The translations under genes and the position numbers were made by a program. Source: Rhizophagus irregularis (taxonomy: Eukaryota; Glomeromycota; Glomeromycetes; Glomerales; Glomeraceae). Taken from it: a DNA stretch of 64,000 bases. Location of the stretch: NCBI RefSeq assembly GCF_026210795.1, contig NC_089430.1:5704001-5768000 (forward strand), written 5' to 3'. The notes under the pieces were generated by a model. That model saw nothing but the letters and a program-made list of their open reading frames with translations. It was not told the DNA's origin and ran no database searches. This document shows positions 1-12,083 of the stretch, piece by piece (the stretch's first letter is position 1; each line of letters starts with the position of its first letter).

Positions 1-1819
1 GCTATTACAACACACTGGATTACAAAAGATTGGAGACTTCAGGATAAATTACTGGATTTTATAGATCTTTCCGGTCCTCATTCTGGCGAGAACCTCTGTA
101 ATGCTTTTGTAAAAAGTTGTCATGAATTCGGAATTTTAGCAAAGGTAAATATATAATTTGTATAATATTTATATCATATGAACTTAGATCTCATAAAATC
201 ATTGTAACTTTAATAGGTTTTTGCAGTTACAAGCGATAATGCATCGAATAATATCACTTTTATGAAACATTTAGAAGATGTTTGTCACAAAGAAAATATT
301 TTTTTTAATGCTATCAATTCTCATTGTCGATGCCTTGCTCATATTATAAATTTAGTTGTACAAGAAATCTTAAAGCAATTAAAAGCTGGTGAAGCGCAAA
401 CTGAGGATGACATCATGAATAATATGGATGCAACTATAAATGCTGGAGAAATAATTCCAAAAGTTAGTTGATTTATTGATTATTTTTAAATTTTTCAATT
501 GTTATAATATTAATTTTATACTATAATTATAGCTTCGTAGACTTGTAGTAAAAATAAGACTTTCACCACAACGCCAAGAAAGATTTGTGCGCCACTCCGA
601 AGCTGCTAATCTTAAGGATCTTAAACTCATTTTAGATGTGAAAACACGGTGGAATTCCACCTTTGACATGCTTAACCGTGCATTTGAAATGCGTGAGGTT
701 AGAGTATTTATTAAATACAATTGCTTTTTTATTTATATTTAAAATAATAATATTATTTTTATATTTAGGCAATAGATGCAATGGTAAATTCAGATAGAGA
801 TCTTAGAAGTTTTGAAATTACTGATGATGAATGGAATAAAATCAAAGAGATTATTTCTGTTTTAAAGGTAAGTAAATTGTAATATTTATTTAACCTTTAT
901 GATTGATTAAAATTTTTTTTTTTATTTATATTAAAATAGATATTCGTACAGACTACTAAAATACTTTCATCTGCAAAATATCCTATGCTTTCTTCTGCTA
1001 TACCAATATATAATTATTTAATGGATGGACTTGAAACATATTGTGAAAATTTTGATAGCTCTGGTGATATGGTAATTGCTGTTAAAGCAGGATTAGAGAA
1101 ACTTGAGATTTATTATGAAAAAACTGATGATACTACTATGTATACAATTGCTACTGGTAAGTTAAATATAAAAAAATATAATTTTATTATAAATCTGACT
1201 AATATTTATCACATTAACAATTATATAGTGCTTGATCCACGGTTTAAGCTGGGCTATTATGAAGATAATAAGTGGAAGCAAAGTTTTATTCGTTACGCAA
1301 AAGAAACAGTTCTAAATGCTTACAATAATAATTATGCACCTGTTACAAATGTAGAGGTTAATGATAATAATGACGAAGATAATGAATTTTTAGATCATAT
1401 TTTTGGCAAAAAGCAAAATCTTCAGCAAAATGAAGTGGAATTATACCTAAAAACTCCTCGAGCAGATCGAAATCAAGATGTTCTACTTTGGTGGATGGTA
1501 ATTATTTAATAGTAACAATTAATATAAATTATTAGTTTAGTTTTACTAATTTAATTACTATAAACATACGTAGTTGAATGAAGTAGAGTATCCGCACCTA
1601 GCAATAATGGCAAGGGATTATCTCGCAATTACAGGTAAAGACATTTAACAATTTTTAGTATTACTAATTACTAGCTAATAAAATGATTTTAATTTAGCTA
1701 CAAGTGTTCCAGTAGAACGGATCTTTTCTGGTGGCACGGATTTAATTACGGCTAAAAGAAGTAATCTCAAAACTAATACAATCCGTGCATGTATGTGTTT
1801 GAAGTCTTGGTGGGCGTAA
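1..1819 (+). CDS. hAT-family transposase, 5'-partial, eight visible exons
   Basis: This is the catalytic core and C-terminal dimerisation domain of an hAT (Ac/Tam3-like) DNA transposase. Exons read in one frame are 1-144, 217-462, 533-697, 769-867, 940-1156, 1229-1497, 1574-1634 and 1698-1819. They encode 440 residues with no internal stop, and every intron is GT..AG. Seen directly: the start T-H-W-I-T, the segment V-T-S-D-N-A-S-N-N, the motif T-R-W-N-S-T, L-D-P-R-F-K, and the C-terminal dimerisation block running from Y-P-H-L-A through S-V-P-V-E-R-I-F-S-G. These are family hallmarks, similar to plant RICESLEEPER-like and fungal BED-finger transposases. The 5' part, with any BED zinc finger, lies before the window. 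The conserved frame across eight exons suggests a recent and possibly active copy. Confidence in the family is high; activity is inference. Confidence 0.93.
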
Positions 1820-1969
1820 GATATGGAAAGAATGATTTAATAATGAGAATTAGAATTTTAGAATTTTATACTTTATCAATAAAAATATGAAATCTTTCTT
1901 GTAAAATTGTGCGATCTACATGTTACTATTATTGTCTTGCTGATCATAAACAAATTCGTTTTGAAGATC

Positions 1970-2139
1970 TGAAAAATTTATCTGACCCGGGTTATCCGGG
2001 AGTTAAGCTATATCGGGTCGGGTCAGGAATCGAGTTACATAAATTTTAACCCGAATATTTATCGAGTTTGATTTTTATACTCGGGTCAAGTTCAAATACA
2101 TTATCAAACCCGACCCGACTCGACCCTTTCGGAACACTA
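1970..2139 (+). repeat. 3' subterminal and terminal region of the hAT element
   Basis: Just after the transposase stop there are GC-rich blocks in an AT-rich setting. CGGGTCGGGTC lies near 2014, and its inverse AACCCGACCCGACTCGACC lies near 2108-2125. Inverted subterminal repeats of this kind are common in hAT elements. The likely outer end is CTTTCGGAACACTA, ending at 2139, whose complement TAGTGTTCCGAAAG looks like an hAT terminus. The next eight bases, GATATAAT (2140-2147), would be the target duplication. The matching left end is outside the window, so the boundary is inferred. Confidence 0.6.
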
Positions 2140-2401
2140 GATATAATTGAGGAATATATATATGAAATTTGTGATGATCTGCAAATAAAATAAGCTTTCT
2201 ACAAAAAACAATATGGTGGGGAATCGTCAGGGAATCATTTTCCTATTGGATGTTGTAAATATATGACATGTTAAAGTTAGTATAATGTGCTCTATTTTTA
2301 TAACATTATTTGCACATTATTACGTTTATTAAGGCATTTTAAACAGCAGTTTATGCTGTAAAACTTTTTTTAAATATATTAATAGGTTTATTTTTATTTT
2401 T

Positions 2402-2767
2402 TACTTTACTAAAAATGGCCAATTTTTTGAAATGATTTTGTAATAATTTTAAAATACTACAAAAATACATTTAATACATCAAAATGTTTTTATTATATTT
2501 TTGTTATTATTTTGTAATTATATTGTATCTGGGTCTATAAAAATAACTCAAAATAATATCACATAATTTTTTAATGTTTTTGTTATTATTTTAATATTAT
2601 AATATAATTAACTTTGATATTATTTTAATATTTTAATCTTAAAAATACTTCAAATATATCTTGATATATTTTAAACATTTTACAAAATAATTGCACAATT
2701 GTTTTGAAAGCCATTGTATCTAGGTCTATAAAAATATTTCAAAAAATTAGCCATTTTTAGTAAAGTA
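2402..2767. mobile_element. Mariner-type miniature element (MITE) with TA duplications
   Basis: The ends are inverted repeats of about 30 bp. The left arm reads CTTTACTAAAAATGGCCAAT from 2404, and the right arm is its complement, ending AGTAAAG at 2765, with one mismatch. Both ends are flanked by TA (2402-2403 and 2766-2767), the target-site duplication typical of Tc1/mariner elements. There is no coding capacity. Inside, a segment containing GTCTATAAAAAT occurs twice in direct orientation (near 2530 and 2722), so the interior has its own duplication. Confidence 0.75.
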
Positions 2768-5700
2768 GGCATTATTGTTTAATAATTATTGTAATTATTG
2801 TATATTATATGTATTTATATAATAAACAGCATATTTTTAAGGGTTATTCTTTATTTTTGGCGGTATTTTATAATGGTTTTATTACATAAAAGAAGCGTTT
2901 GAAATATTTTTTTTGATTTTTTTTTTGCTTGTTACACTAAATTCGATTGGTTCGATATTGTCACACTTATTTTCATGTGACATTTGGTTGGTGAGTAGCC
3001 CATATGTGTATCTTTCTAATAACCCGACTAGCCGAGTAACCGCGATCCAATTTTCAAGTGTCCACTATATTTCTAATTTTGATGTAATGCAGTCCAGAGA
3101 CTTGGTAATTTCAGTCATGTGTTCCCAAACTCGAAGTTTTAAAACCAAAATCGATTTCGTAATTTGGTGCATTTAAATAACAAAAATCAAAGCTAAAACT
3201 TGATGCTCAAAAATATTTTTGTGTTCGTCAGGATGTAAATTCAATTTTAATATACATACGTACAGAATTTTTTCCTATTTTATATTAATAATGGTATTGA
3301 TGAAAAATAATCTTCTTTCGGTTTTATTGCCAAGTCGTGTAGCTATAATGGTAACTGCGACTCTAGCAGCGAAATTTCCCCAGAAATCTTTAAATATATT
3401 GTCGTTTATTATTGTAAATTATTTTTTGAGAAAAAAAAATGAAATTATACTGCTTTTTACTTGACACTGAGATGGGAATTATAAATTATTTTTTGTGAAA
3501 AAAAAAAATAGAATTATTCAGCTTTTTACTTTCTTACAATCGACACTGAGATGGAGTTTAGATTAAAAATGTAAACATCGCATAATAGTTATGCGGCGAG
3601 CGACATTAGTGCATCCAACTGAATTTGTAAATTTTAAATTAAATTAACGAATTCTGTGAATCCGAATTCGTTTATTTAAATGAAAATTGTACTCCTATTC
3701 TTCAATCAAAGTGATATTGTATTATGCATCAAACTAAAATCACTTGTTTTCCATATTCATAGAATAAATTGAGGACGATGATTCCATGCTGCAATAAATC
3801 CAATAAAAGTAAATATGCATTTTAATGCGTAGCAGTAATTCAGCTGCAGCCTGAATTACAAAATATATTGTTCGCGTGATCGTTAATGTTTTTTTTTTTT
3901 AAAAAAAAAATAAAATAATTTCTGGCTCCAAAAAGGAAATGGTTGACATAAAGCATATTTATGTATTACCATTACTTATGCGGCATTATACGGCGACTAT
4001 GCGTTTGAGCATTTCATACCATATTCACTCGATTTCTGCGGTTTTATGCAATTTGCATAAAATTATCGTCCCTGATTATACAAATAAGCCTCCTCGCATT
4101 TCTATGCAATATTACTAAGACTTAAATATGTAATTACAGAATTATGCGCAGCTTGCGTACGTTTTTGTTGGCAAAGACCACGTATTTCTCATTTCTGACT
4201 TACAGCTGTAATAAAATTGGATAAATTAACATAGGACAGGGTCATGTACTCATGTTTATGGTTTTATTAACAATAAGTTTATGTATAGTCTTGGACGATT
4301 ATTAACAACATAACTATAAAGTATTCAGTATTGAGTATAACTAGTAGCAATAAATATCGGAGGTCATTATTTTCGTAAGTTGATTTTATTAATTTTATTC
4401 AACAAGATGATTTCTCGCCAATAATCTTGACAAAAAAAAGATTACATTCTACTGTAGTACTAGTGTAATGCTTTGTTCAAATAAAGTACCAGAAAGACAG
4501 AAACATTACATTATCGTGAAAATTTGGTAAACTCAAAAGGTCTGAAAAGAAAAACAATTAGTTATACCTATGGAAAATACTCTGAATAAAATCTCCGACG
4601 GAGAAATTTTTACCTCACGGAATGGTCATACATGTCATTAATTTTATGATGACAGCAACTTATTGATAGTTTGATTTTTTTTAGCTGCAATCTATATTTA
4701 TTTTTGTAAGATTTTGAAAGAATGTATCAAAAAATCAAAAAATAGAAGTTTAAAATTTTTTATCTAAAAAATTATTTATCTTATATTTTTTCTACATGAT
4801 GACAATTTTTCCGAAGTTAGAGAATAAATTATTCACGTATATTTAAGTGTTTCATCCAAGACGGATTTATTTGAACTACATTGTATTCAATATTCAAGTA
4901 TGACATACCAACTTATTGCTTATTTATAATACATTGAATTTTTAGAATTATCGAGGAATACAGTATCAAATTACTCGATAAATTTTTTAAAAAGTTTTCA
5001 CGTTAAATTAAAATTTTTCAAATTGGTGAATCATTAATTTTACATTTTATTCTTGTTTTATAATATCATTCTATAGATCATAATTTAAAATTGAATCATA
5101 AGTAACATTTTTATTTTTCCAAAAAAAAAAAAAATTCGAAATTGAAATTCGAAATTATGTAATGAGAAATTACTTTTTCATAATAATAATTTTATTTTTT
5201 TTTACTATATTTAATTTTTTTGATACGATTAATAATTTATAAATAACTTTTTTTACTTTTTTTTTGTACAATAACCAAAAAAGTAAAATTATTATATTCT
5301 ATTAAAAGGCCTCGAAGAAAAGAATTTTAATACAAAAAATTCAAAATTACATCAGATGTTGATGATCATTTAATACAAGATTGGAAAGATTGGAAACAGG
5401 TTCACAAAAAAAGTAAATTGGCTTTTTTTTTTTAGGATAATCCGATTGTAACGTGATTTTTTGATGTTGATCACGGAGACCTCGGAATTTCAAATATCCG
5501 TATATAGAAACTTTTATGAACATTGTAAAAAATTTCAAAAAAATTTCAAAAAATCGTCATATGATTCTATATATGAACTTTAATACGATAGATTCTTTTA
5601 AATCAAATGATTTAGTATAAGTATAATACATATTTTAAATACCAAATTTAGACATATTAATAATAAATTTGGCATTAAAAATTTTTGTACAATCATTTAA

Positions 5701-6409
5701 AAAGTTACACAATTAGTCAATTACTACAATGAACCAATTGGATCATGTACCGACCTTACTCCAACTTTACCCGGATTAATCAACCTGATAATTAACCAGA
5801 AATATGGGCAAAATGATTATATGGGTAATTCGTATTGGGTATAACAGTAAACAAATATAATAAATAAATAAATAAATTAGAAGAAAAGATTTCGCATCTT
5901 CCGAAATACACAGAGATAAAATGTTAAAATGAATGATTTTTAATTGGATTACTATATTCGAATAGGAATCATAATTTTAGTTAGCAGAATAAGCGTAAAT
6001 AAAGGTATTAAACAATGAGTCTTTAAATAATCTCCATTTTATCAATCCTTTGCCAATAAAATTTTATTATGAAAAAAAAAAGAAATTGAAATTAAATAAT
6101 AAATGTAACATTTAAAAAACCTGAATTTATTTAATTTATTTTAATTGTTTTTTTTTCATTCTAAAATTCTTAAGTAACATAGATTAACGCCAAAACACAG
6201 TATATCATGATTTGTTATACGTAAAAAAAAAAATTTTATTGTAAATATTTGCTAAAAATGAAAGAAAAATGAGTCAACATCAATGCAGATCGATCAGAAT
6301 AATTTGATTTTGGGATGACACCAAAAACCAATAAGGTTATATGAGATTCTTTTACTATATTTAATATTTCGTGATCGACATGATTTTGTTTGTTTTTATT
6401 TATTATAAT

Positions 6410-6517
6410 TTTTCATAACAAGTTAGTCTTTTTTTTTCATAACGAGTTAGTCTTTTTTTTTCATATCAGGTTAGTCTGTTTTTCATATTAGGTTAGTCTA
6501 TTTTTTCATATTGGGTT
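6410..6517. repeat. Degenerate tandem repeat upstream of kinase 1
   Basis: Five imperfect copies of a 24-27 bp unit built on GGTTAGTCTTTTTTTTCATA lie 80-190 bp before the start codon at 6595. The copies differ by a few substitutions and by poly-T length. A role in transcription is possible but not shown. Confidence 0.7.
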
Positions 6518-6594
6518 ATTTTTTTACGCTTATTAATTTATCCCCCACTTTTATTTTAACTTCGCCACAAAAAAAAAAAAATTATTTCTTTTAA

Positions 6595-8109
6595 ATGAGT
6601 CCTTTAATCAAGAAAATTATTAAGGGCGGTAAAAAATTACTTGATAATCTTAGAAAAAAATTCAAAAAGTCATCATCATCGCATGAATCACAAGAGATGT
6701 GTGAAATATGTAATGATTTTGATTGTAATGTAAAATATTTTAAACGAAATTTTAAAAATTGGATGAGTGGAAATAACGATATTGATTTATTTATTCAAAA
6801 TACTCAATTATCAGCTCATTATAATGTGGATGATATATTAGAATGGATACCTTATGATAAATTTTATAATATAGAATATATTTCAAAAGGTGGTTTTGGT
6901 GAAGTATATAAAGCAAATTGGATTGATGGAATAATAAATAAATGGGATGATAAAATTAAAAATTGGAAAAGAAAAGATAAAAATAAAATTTTTGCTTTGA
7001 AAAGATTAAATGATTCAAAAAATGTTAAATCTGAATTTATTAATGAGGTATTTATTTAATGAAATATAACAAATACTTTTTTGTTATAAAAAAATTATTA
7101 ACACAGTTGTACTTTTTTTTAGATTGCATCACATTATAAAGTAAATTCTAATAGTAATATTATTAAACTTTATGGTATAACTCAAGATCCAAAAACAGAA
7201 CATTATTTAATGATTTTGGAGTATGCAGAAAATGGAAATTTAAGAAATTATTTAATTAAAAATAATAAATTAAATTGGGAAAATAAAATTAGTTTTTTAA
7301 ATGATATTGCAATTGGTCTTGAATATATTCATGAAAAAGAAATAAATCATCAAAATTTACATACTGGAAATTTATTATATATGGATGATATTCGTATTTG
7401 TATAACTGATATAGGTTTATGTAAACCTGATGATACTAATAATAATAATGTATATGGAGTTTTACCTTATATTGCTCCTGAAATTTTACAAGGTCAAAAT
7501 TATACAAATGCTGCTGATATTTATAGTTATGGTATAATTATGTATGAAGTCATTTCTGGTTTACCCCCTTTTTATGATGTATGTCATGATGAAAATTTAG
7601 CTATAAAAATTTGTAACGGTCATAGACCAAGATTTAGTATTAAAGTACCTCAATTAATTGTACAATTAATTAAAAGATGTTTAGATTCAAATCCATCAAA
7701 TCGTCCAACAATAAAAGAAATTACAAGAATTATAAGTCAATGGTTGGATGGTTGGAATTGTTTAGATTTACGTAAACAACTTAGTGAATTAGGTGAAAAT
7801 AATGATTCTAGTAATACTATCTTGACCTTTTCTTATTCAATCCATTCAGATGCTATTTATACAAGTAGATTATTTAATTTTAATAACCTTCCTGCTCCAA
7901 AAAATTTTGATAATTATTATGAAAAAAATGATGATATAATAACCATGGATGATTCAGGTATTTTATTTTTATTTTTATTTTTTTTTTTAATAAAATATTA
8001 AAAATAAATATACTCATATAATTTTATAATTTATTAAATAGGGTTTATACCTATTGATACAATTGATAATTATTCACAATTAGATATTAGCGTTACGTAT
8101 TGTCCATAA
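6595..8109 (+). CDS. TKL-type protein kinase, probable pseudokinase (HQN loop)
   Basis: Exons 6595-7047, 7123-7957 and 8042-8109 encode about 451 residues. The N-terminus is basic and Lys-rich (residues 1-28). A short Cys module follows (C-E-I-C, then D-C), and then the family signature W-M-S-G-N near residue 56, normally W-T-S-G-N. The kinase domain has a Gly-rich loop G-G-F-G-E-V (99-104), the ATP-binding Lys in A-L-K (K136), D-I-G for the DFG motif (near 245) and A-P-E. The catalytic loop reads H-Q-N-L-H-T-G-N: the HRD Asp is Asn (about residue 229). ATP and metal contacts are present but the catalytic base is not, so reduced or no phosphotransfer is likely. The tail carries the Y-T-S-R-L-F and N-L-P-A-P-K motifs shared by neighbouring kinases. 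The start is the first ATG of the open frame. Cytosolic signalling is an inference from the family. Confidence 0.9.
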
Positions 8110-8328
8110 CGTTAAATATGTATCGTTTGAATAGATTATAGTGTAAATAGAATAATTTAATAATCTTCAAATATGTTATACTTAACATACTTAACAAAAA
8201 AGTTACGAGATTCAACTAAAAATAATTCTGAAAAACAATAATAAAGATAAAGGATTATTAGTCTTCTGAATTTAGTTTTTATCTTTTTTTTTCGTTGGTA
8301 GTTCCCCTTCTTTTTGGGTAACATAATT
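8110..8328. other. 3' flank of kinase 1
   Basis: AT-rich sequence without an open frame or recognisable repeat. It ends where the TCCGGAGC-bounded element begins. Confidence 0.5.
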
Positions 8329-9574
8329 GTCCGGAGCGTAGCGAAGGACTATTTATTGTACGGAACTAGATAAATTTGTAGTACCGGTTTAACCCATGTA
8401 ATTTTTCCTTCCTTCCACCTACGTCATCACCACAATTTCCTTTTTGAAACATAATGCCCCTGCTTATTTCCCTTTATACTTTTTATTTTTAGTAACATTG
8501 TATGCAATGTCCTTGATTACTTGATAAAGCAAAATGTATCATGTTCATTATATAAAAAAAAAGACCCTGTATTTGAAAAAATTTTGTCACGTCGCGTTAC
8601 TCCGCGTATCACATCTGATAAGATCAATAATCAAACAAATAAGTCACATGAAAAAAAAAGTACTTTCCTATTTCCTTCGTCTTACCCTTCCCCTTACTTC
8701 TCTCACTTTTTCTGGTGTTTAGTTTCCTTGAGCGTGATATTTCAGGTTTTCATTTTTTTTTTCTTTAATTTTTTTATCTTGATGACCAGTTTTTAACATT
8801 TTTTTCTTTTTTAGGCATTGTTTCTTAGCCCTTTGGATACATAGAAACTTGGTGAGAACATCTGCAAATGTATTTTTTCGAATTTATTTATTCTAACAAA
8901 GCATTGTTAACATTCAATTTTTCTCTTTTTTTAGATGGTTGATGTTTAAAACAAAATACTGAAAGTTACCAGCAGCGCCAAGGAAAAATGGTTTTTTATG
9001 AATAAATTTTGGTGTAAACTTGGCCCTTTCAGACTTTTTTTTTTATTTTTCTTTAATGAAATGTTACTAATAGTTCTTTCTTTTTTTCTTTTGTAGGTGA
9101 TTCTTTGAGTCTCTTGGACATATATTTTGGTAAGTGAAGTATTCTTTTTACTTAAATCAATTCTTTTAGCGAAATGTTTGCTAATATTTCATTCATCTTC
9201 ACTTTTTTTAGAGTCATCTGGACGCGTTAGATTTAGGTAAGATATTTTTTTTACTTTGTTATTTGTTTTAACAAAATAACGAAATTTTTACTAGTAACAA
9301 TTCGTTTTATTACTTTTTTTTAGACAGTTTCTTCAAATATCTATGGACATGAATTTCGGTAAGGTTGGAAATCCGGTTCTCCCTAGATGCATTACGGTAT
9401 GTGTTTAAATATTTTTTCTTTGTCTTTTTTTTTTATTTTTAACAAAATGTAACGTCTGCTAATATTTTGTTTGTTTTTTTAGTTGCAGATTTTAGGCAGC
9501 TTTTGGGTGACGAAACGACTTATTGCTCCGGACTTACAACGGTTCCCGTTTCCCTAGTTGTAACTAACCGTTAG
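8329..9574 (+). repeat. TCCGGAGC-bounded element with a ladder of micro-exon-like units
   Basis: The element opens with GTCCGGAGCGTAGCGAAGGA (8329) and closes around GCTCCGGAC (9525-9533), followed by GTTCCCGTTTCCCTAG. A shorter relative with the same two ends is at 50961-51160. In between, the plus strand repeats one layout about every 100-150 bp: an AACAAA-rich stretch, a branch-point-like TACTAATA or TGCTAATA, a long T-tract ending in AG, a 25-37 nt segment, then GTAAG or GTGAG. Clear segments are 8815-8851, 9097-9129, 9212-9236, 9324-9358 and a longer 9483-9574. Three of them share a core resembling TTCTT..TGGACATGAATTTTGG. No protein frame runs through the set, so a spliced non-coding transcript or a decayed exon array is the best description. 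Confidence 0.55.
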
Positions 9575-10817
9575 GTAAGGAAATTAGTAAAATTAAATAA
9601 TTAACAGAACAACTGGGTATTTACTTTTATTTTTTTAGCTGCTAAAAGAAATAAACGTCTTCAAGCGGTTTGTACAAGATAATTATTGAATCAATGGTTG
9701 AATTTCTGAAAGTTTTTTATTAATTTTGTTATTTTTTTTTAGTAACGAAGTACTATATCTACGCTTGATGGCGTCATGTCCGGATATCTGTGTAATTCCC
9801 AATTATGCCGTTCATACTAGAAACTGAACCTATATTCCTTGGCGCACCACCTCGGACTTAATAGCAGTTTCCGTTTTCCTAGTCAGTCATTAATCTTTTT
9901 TTATTTTTAAAAATTTAAAATATAAGAATAATTGATTTTTTTGCCAATATAAAATAATTAACTTTTTTGAATTAGATAGAAGGGTATGGGCCGACGGGTA
10001 CGAAACCCAGAACTCTAATGCTGGTAAAACACGTCACGTGACTCTTAATAATTCTCCATAACGCGGGCCATTTGATTTTGTACGGGATAATCATGCGTGA
10101 TGGTAATAGACATGTAACACGTGAATGTCAGCACGCACGTTGAAATTCTTGAGTTTTTATTGTAAAAATTTTTTTTTATATCTTTAATTATTAATTCTGT
10201 TATTCTGAATTTAGTATTTGTTATTGTTGACTGCGTGTAGCAAATTTTTTTCCAAAATTATGAATTCTTGATTTGGTGCGTGCTTTTTTTGTTGATATTT
10301 TTATCAAGTTGTTGATGAATTTGATAGTGATGTCACTGTGTGGTCTTAGATAAACGTTCATGATAATAAATTCTATTTCCCTCTGAAATACAAGTTTGCT
10401 ATCAGAAGTCGGCCTGGGATGCAGTCTATCTTTTGTAGACGTGCACTGAAAAGGAGTCAACAATTATTATAATGCCAGCACCTTTATTTATAAGGTGCGT
10501 TGTCGAGATAATCGTGAATGATTTTTGTTTAAAAAGATTTGTTTTTTGGTATAATAATTGTTGCTTGAATTTTGGTTTGTTTCTTGTATAGTAAATACGT
10601 TGATAGGATCCCGAGTCCCGACGAGTTATATATACTGTATATAGGTCAGGGGAGATCGGCACACATTTACTATTAGCTCCACGCATTTTCTTCAGGGCCG
10701 GCACTATGTAATGCTGGTCGGCATTATCCACAAATGGAAGCGATCTACATGATTTTGGCAGGACTTTTCTATGTATAGCTCGGGGTCCTACGTTGATGTT
10801 CGATCGTTGTGTATGGT
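9575..10817. other. Intergenic region between the micro-exon element and kinase 2
   Basis: One more T-tract/AG boundary occurs at 9637-9638. A second degenerate copy of the element end (CTCGGACTTA followed by GTTTCCGTTTTCCTAG) lies near 9860-9890. Minus-strand open frames at 10221-10857 overlap one another, have no domain and are not called. A GC-richer patch at 10600-10800 resembles parts of other dispersed sequences in the window (GGCATTATCC also occurs near 14480). Confidence 0.45.
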
Positions 10818-12083
10818 ATGTTGTATATTTTATTATTAGAAAGGGATTACTACACATTATTGCTAGCCACAGTGATTGTATTTTCTAGTAGTGTTTGTTG
10901 TTTAGAAGATATTATAACTGGGCTTGAATTTATTCACGAAAGCAATTTGATTCATCGAGACTTACATATTGGCAATATATTAAAGCTTAAATATAAAACT
11001 GCCATAACAGATATGGGATTATCATGTAAACTTACAGATTGTAATACAAAAAAAAATAGTGCGTATGGTGTTTTACCTTATATGGCTCCTGAAATTTTAC
11101 AAGGGCAAAATTATACAAAAGCCGCAGATATTTATAGTTTTGGAATAATTATGTACGAAGTAATTTCTGGTTCATATCCTTTTTGTGATGAAGGCCATGA
11201 TGGAAATTTAGCAATAAAAATTTGTCAAGGATATAGACCAAGTTTCAATATTAAAGTCCCTCAATTAATTGTCCAATCAATTAAAAGATGTTTAGATGCT
11301 GATGCATTAAAACGACCAAGTGCAGAAGAAATTGAAGATACTTTATACAATTGGAAGAATGATCCAGTAGAAATTAAAGAAGCGGATGAAATAAATAACA
11401 AGCCAACAAATAGTAGAATTCCTTTAATTAATTTAGGATTATCATACGAAACACATTCTGAAGCAATTTATACAAGTAGATTACTTCGTTTTGATAATCT
11501 TCCTAAGCCAAAAAATTCTGATGACTACTATATACACAATGACAACATAATTAGCGCTGAATTTTCAGGTATTGTTAATGAAAAGTATTTGGAATAATTA
11601 TTAAAGAATACTACTAAAAAATTATTTGTTAAATAGTATCGTTATCTCAACAAATTGATGCTTCTCGATCAAAAATTAATGATAATAATCTTCATAAACC
11701 AAAAACTTCTAATGATTATTATAAACAAAGCGATAACATAATTAACGTTAAATCTTCAGGTATTGTTTAATAATGAAAAAGTGTATATTCTATATTCATA
11801 AAAAAATACTAATAAATAACATAAATGACATTACTTATTAATAGCATCGTTATCTCAGCAAATTGATGTTTCTCGATTGGACATTAATGATAGTAATCTT
11901 CCTGAACCAAAACATTCTGATTTCGAACAAAATAATGACATTATAAGCATGGAATATTCAGGTATTAATTTAATAATCACAAAGATTAAGATTTATAAAT
12001 ACTAACGAAATTTATTTTGTTAAATAGAATCATTACGAATTGATATTTCTCAATTGAATATTAATGAAGATGGTGAATTATAA
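10818..12083 (+). pseudogene. TKL-type kinase lacking its N-lobe, with duplicated tail exons
   Basis: Homology to the kinase at 17197-19685 begins abruptly near 10909 (D-I-I-T-G-L) and runs to the tail. The Gly-rich loop, the ATP-binding Lys and helix C are absent; upstream sequence is unrelated, though a T-rich AG acceptor sits at 10904-10905. The C-lobe is complete: H-R-D-L-H-I-G-N, T-D-M-G for the DFG motif, A-P-E-I-L and D-I-Y-S-F-G. Exons are a main one ending at 11568, then 11637-11759, 11845-11961 and 12028-12083, all in phase 1 and open to a TAA. The last three are successive copies of an S-L-S-Q-Q-I-D tail unit. The first ATG in frame is at 10818. It is unlikely to be an active kinase because it cannot bind ATP; it may be a relic or may express a C-lobe-only protein. 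Confidence 0.8.

Larger units (their letters stand above)
2140..6594. other. AT-rich intergenic region
   Basis: No convincing gene was found. Open frames at 2913-3176 and 3219-3464 show no domain, no splice support and AT-driven composition. The region holds one miniature transposon (2402-2767) and a short tandem repeat (6410-6517) just ahead of the first kinase. Long A and T runs are frequent. Confidence 0.6.

Noticed and set aside
2913-3464. Two plus-strand open frames of about 80 residues
   Set aside because: No domain, no conserved splice context and composition like the surrounding AT-rich DNA.
8521-8796. Two overlapping plus-strand open frames inside the micro-exon element
   Set aside because: Pyrimidine-rich tracts give Phe/Ser-rich chance frames; no domain is visible and neither joins the following segments in frame.
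9970-10030. tRNA-like stretch around GGGTACGAAACCC
   Set aside because: It has a T-arm-like hairpin but no matching acceptor stem, D-arm or anticodon arm at the right spacing.
10221-10857. Two minus-strand open frames upstream of the N-lobe-less kinase
   Set aside because: They overlap each other and the plus-strand kinase exon, and show no motif or splice signals.
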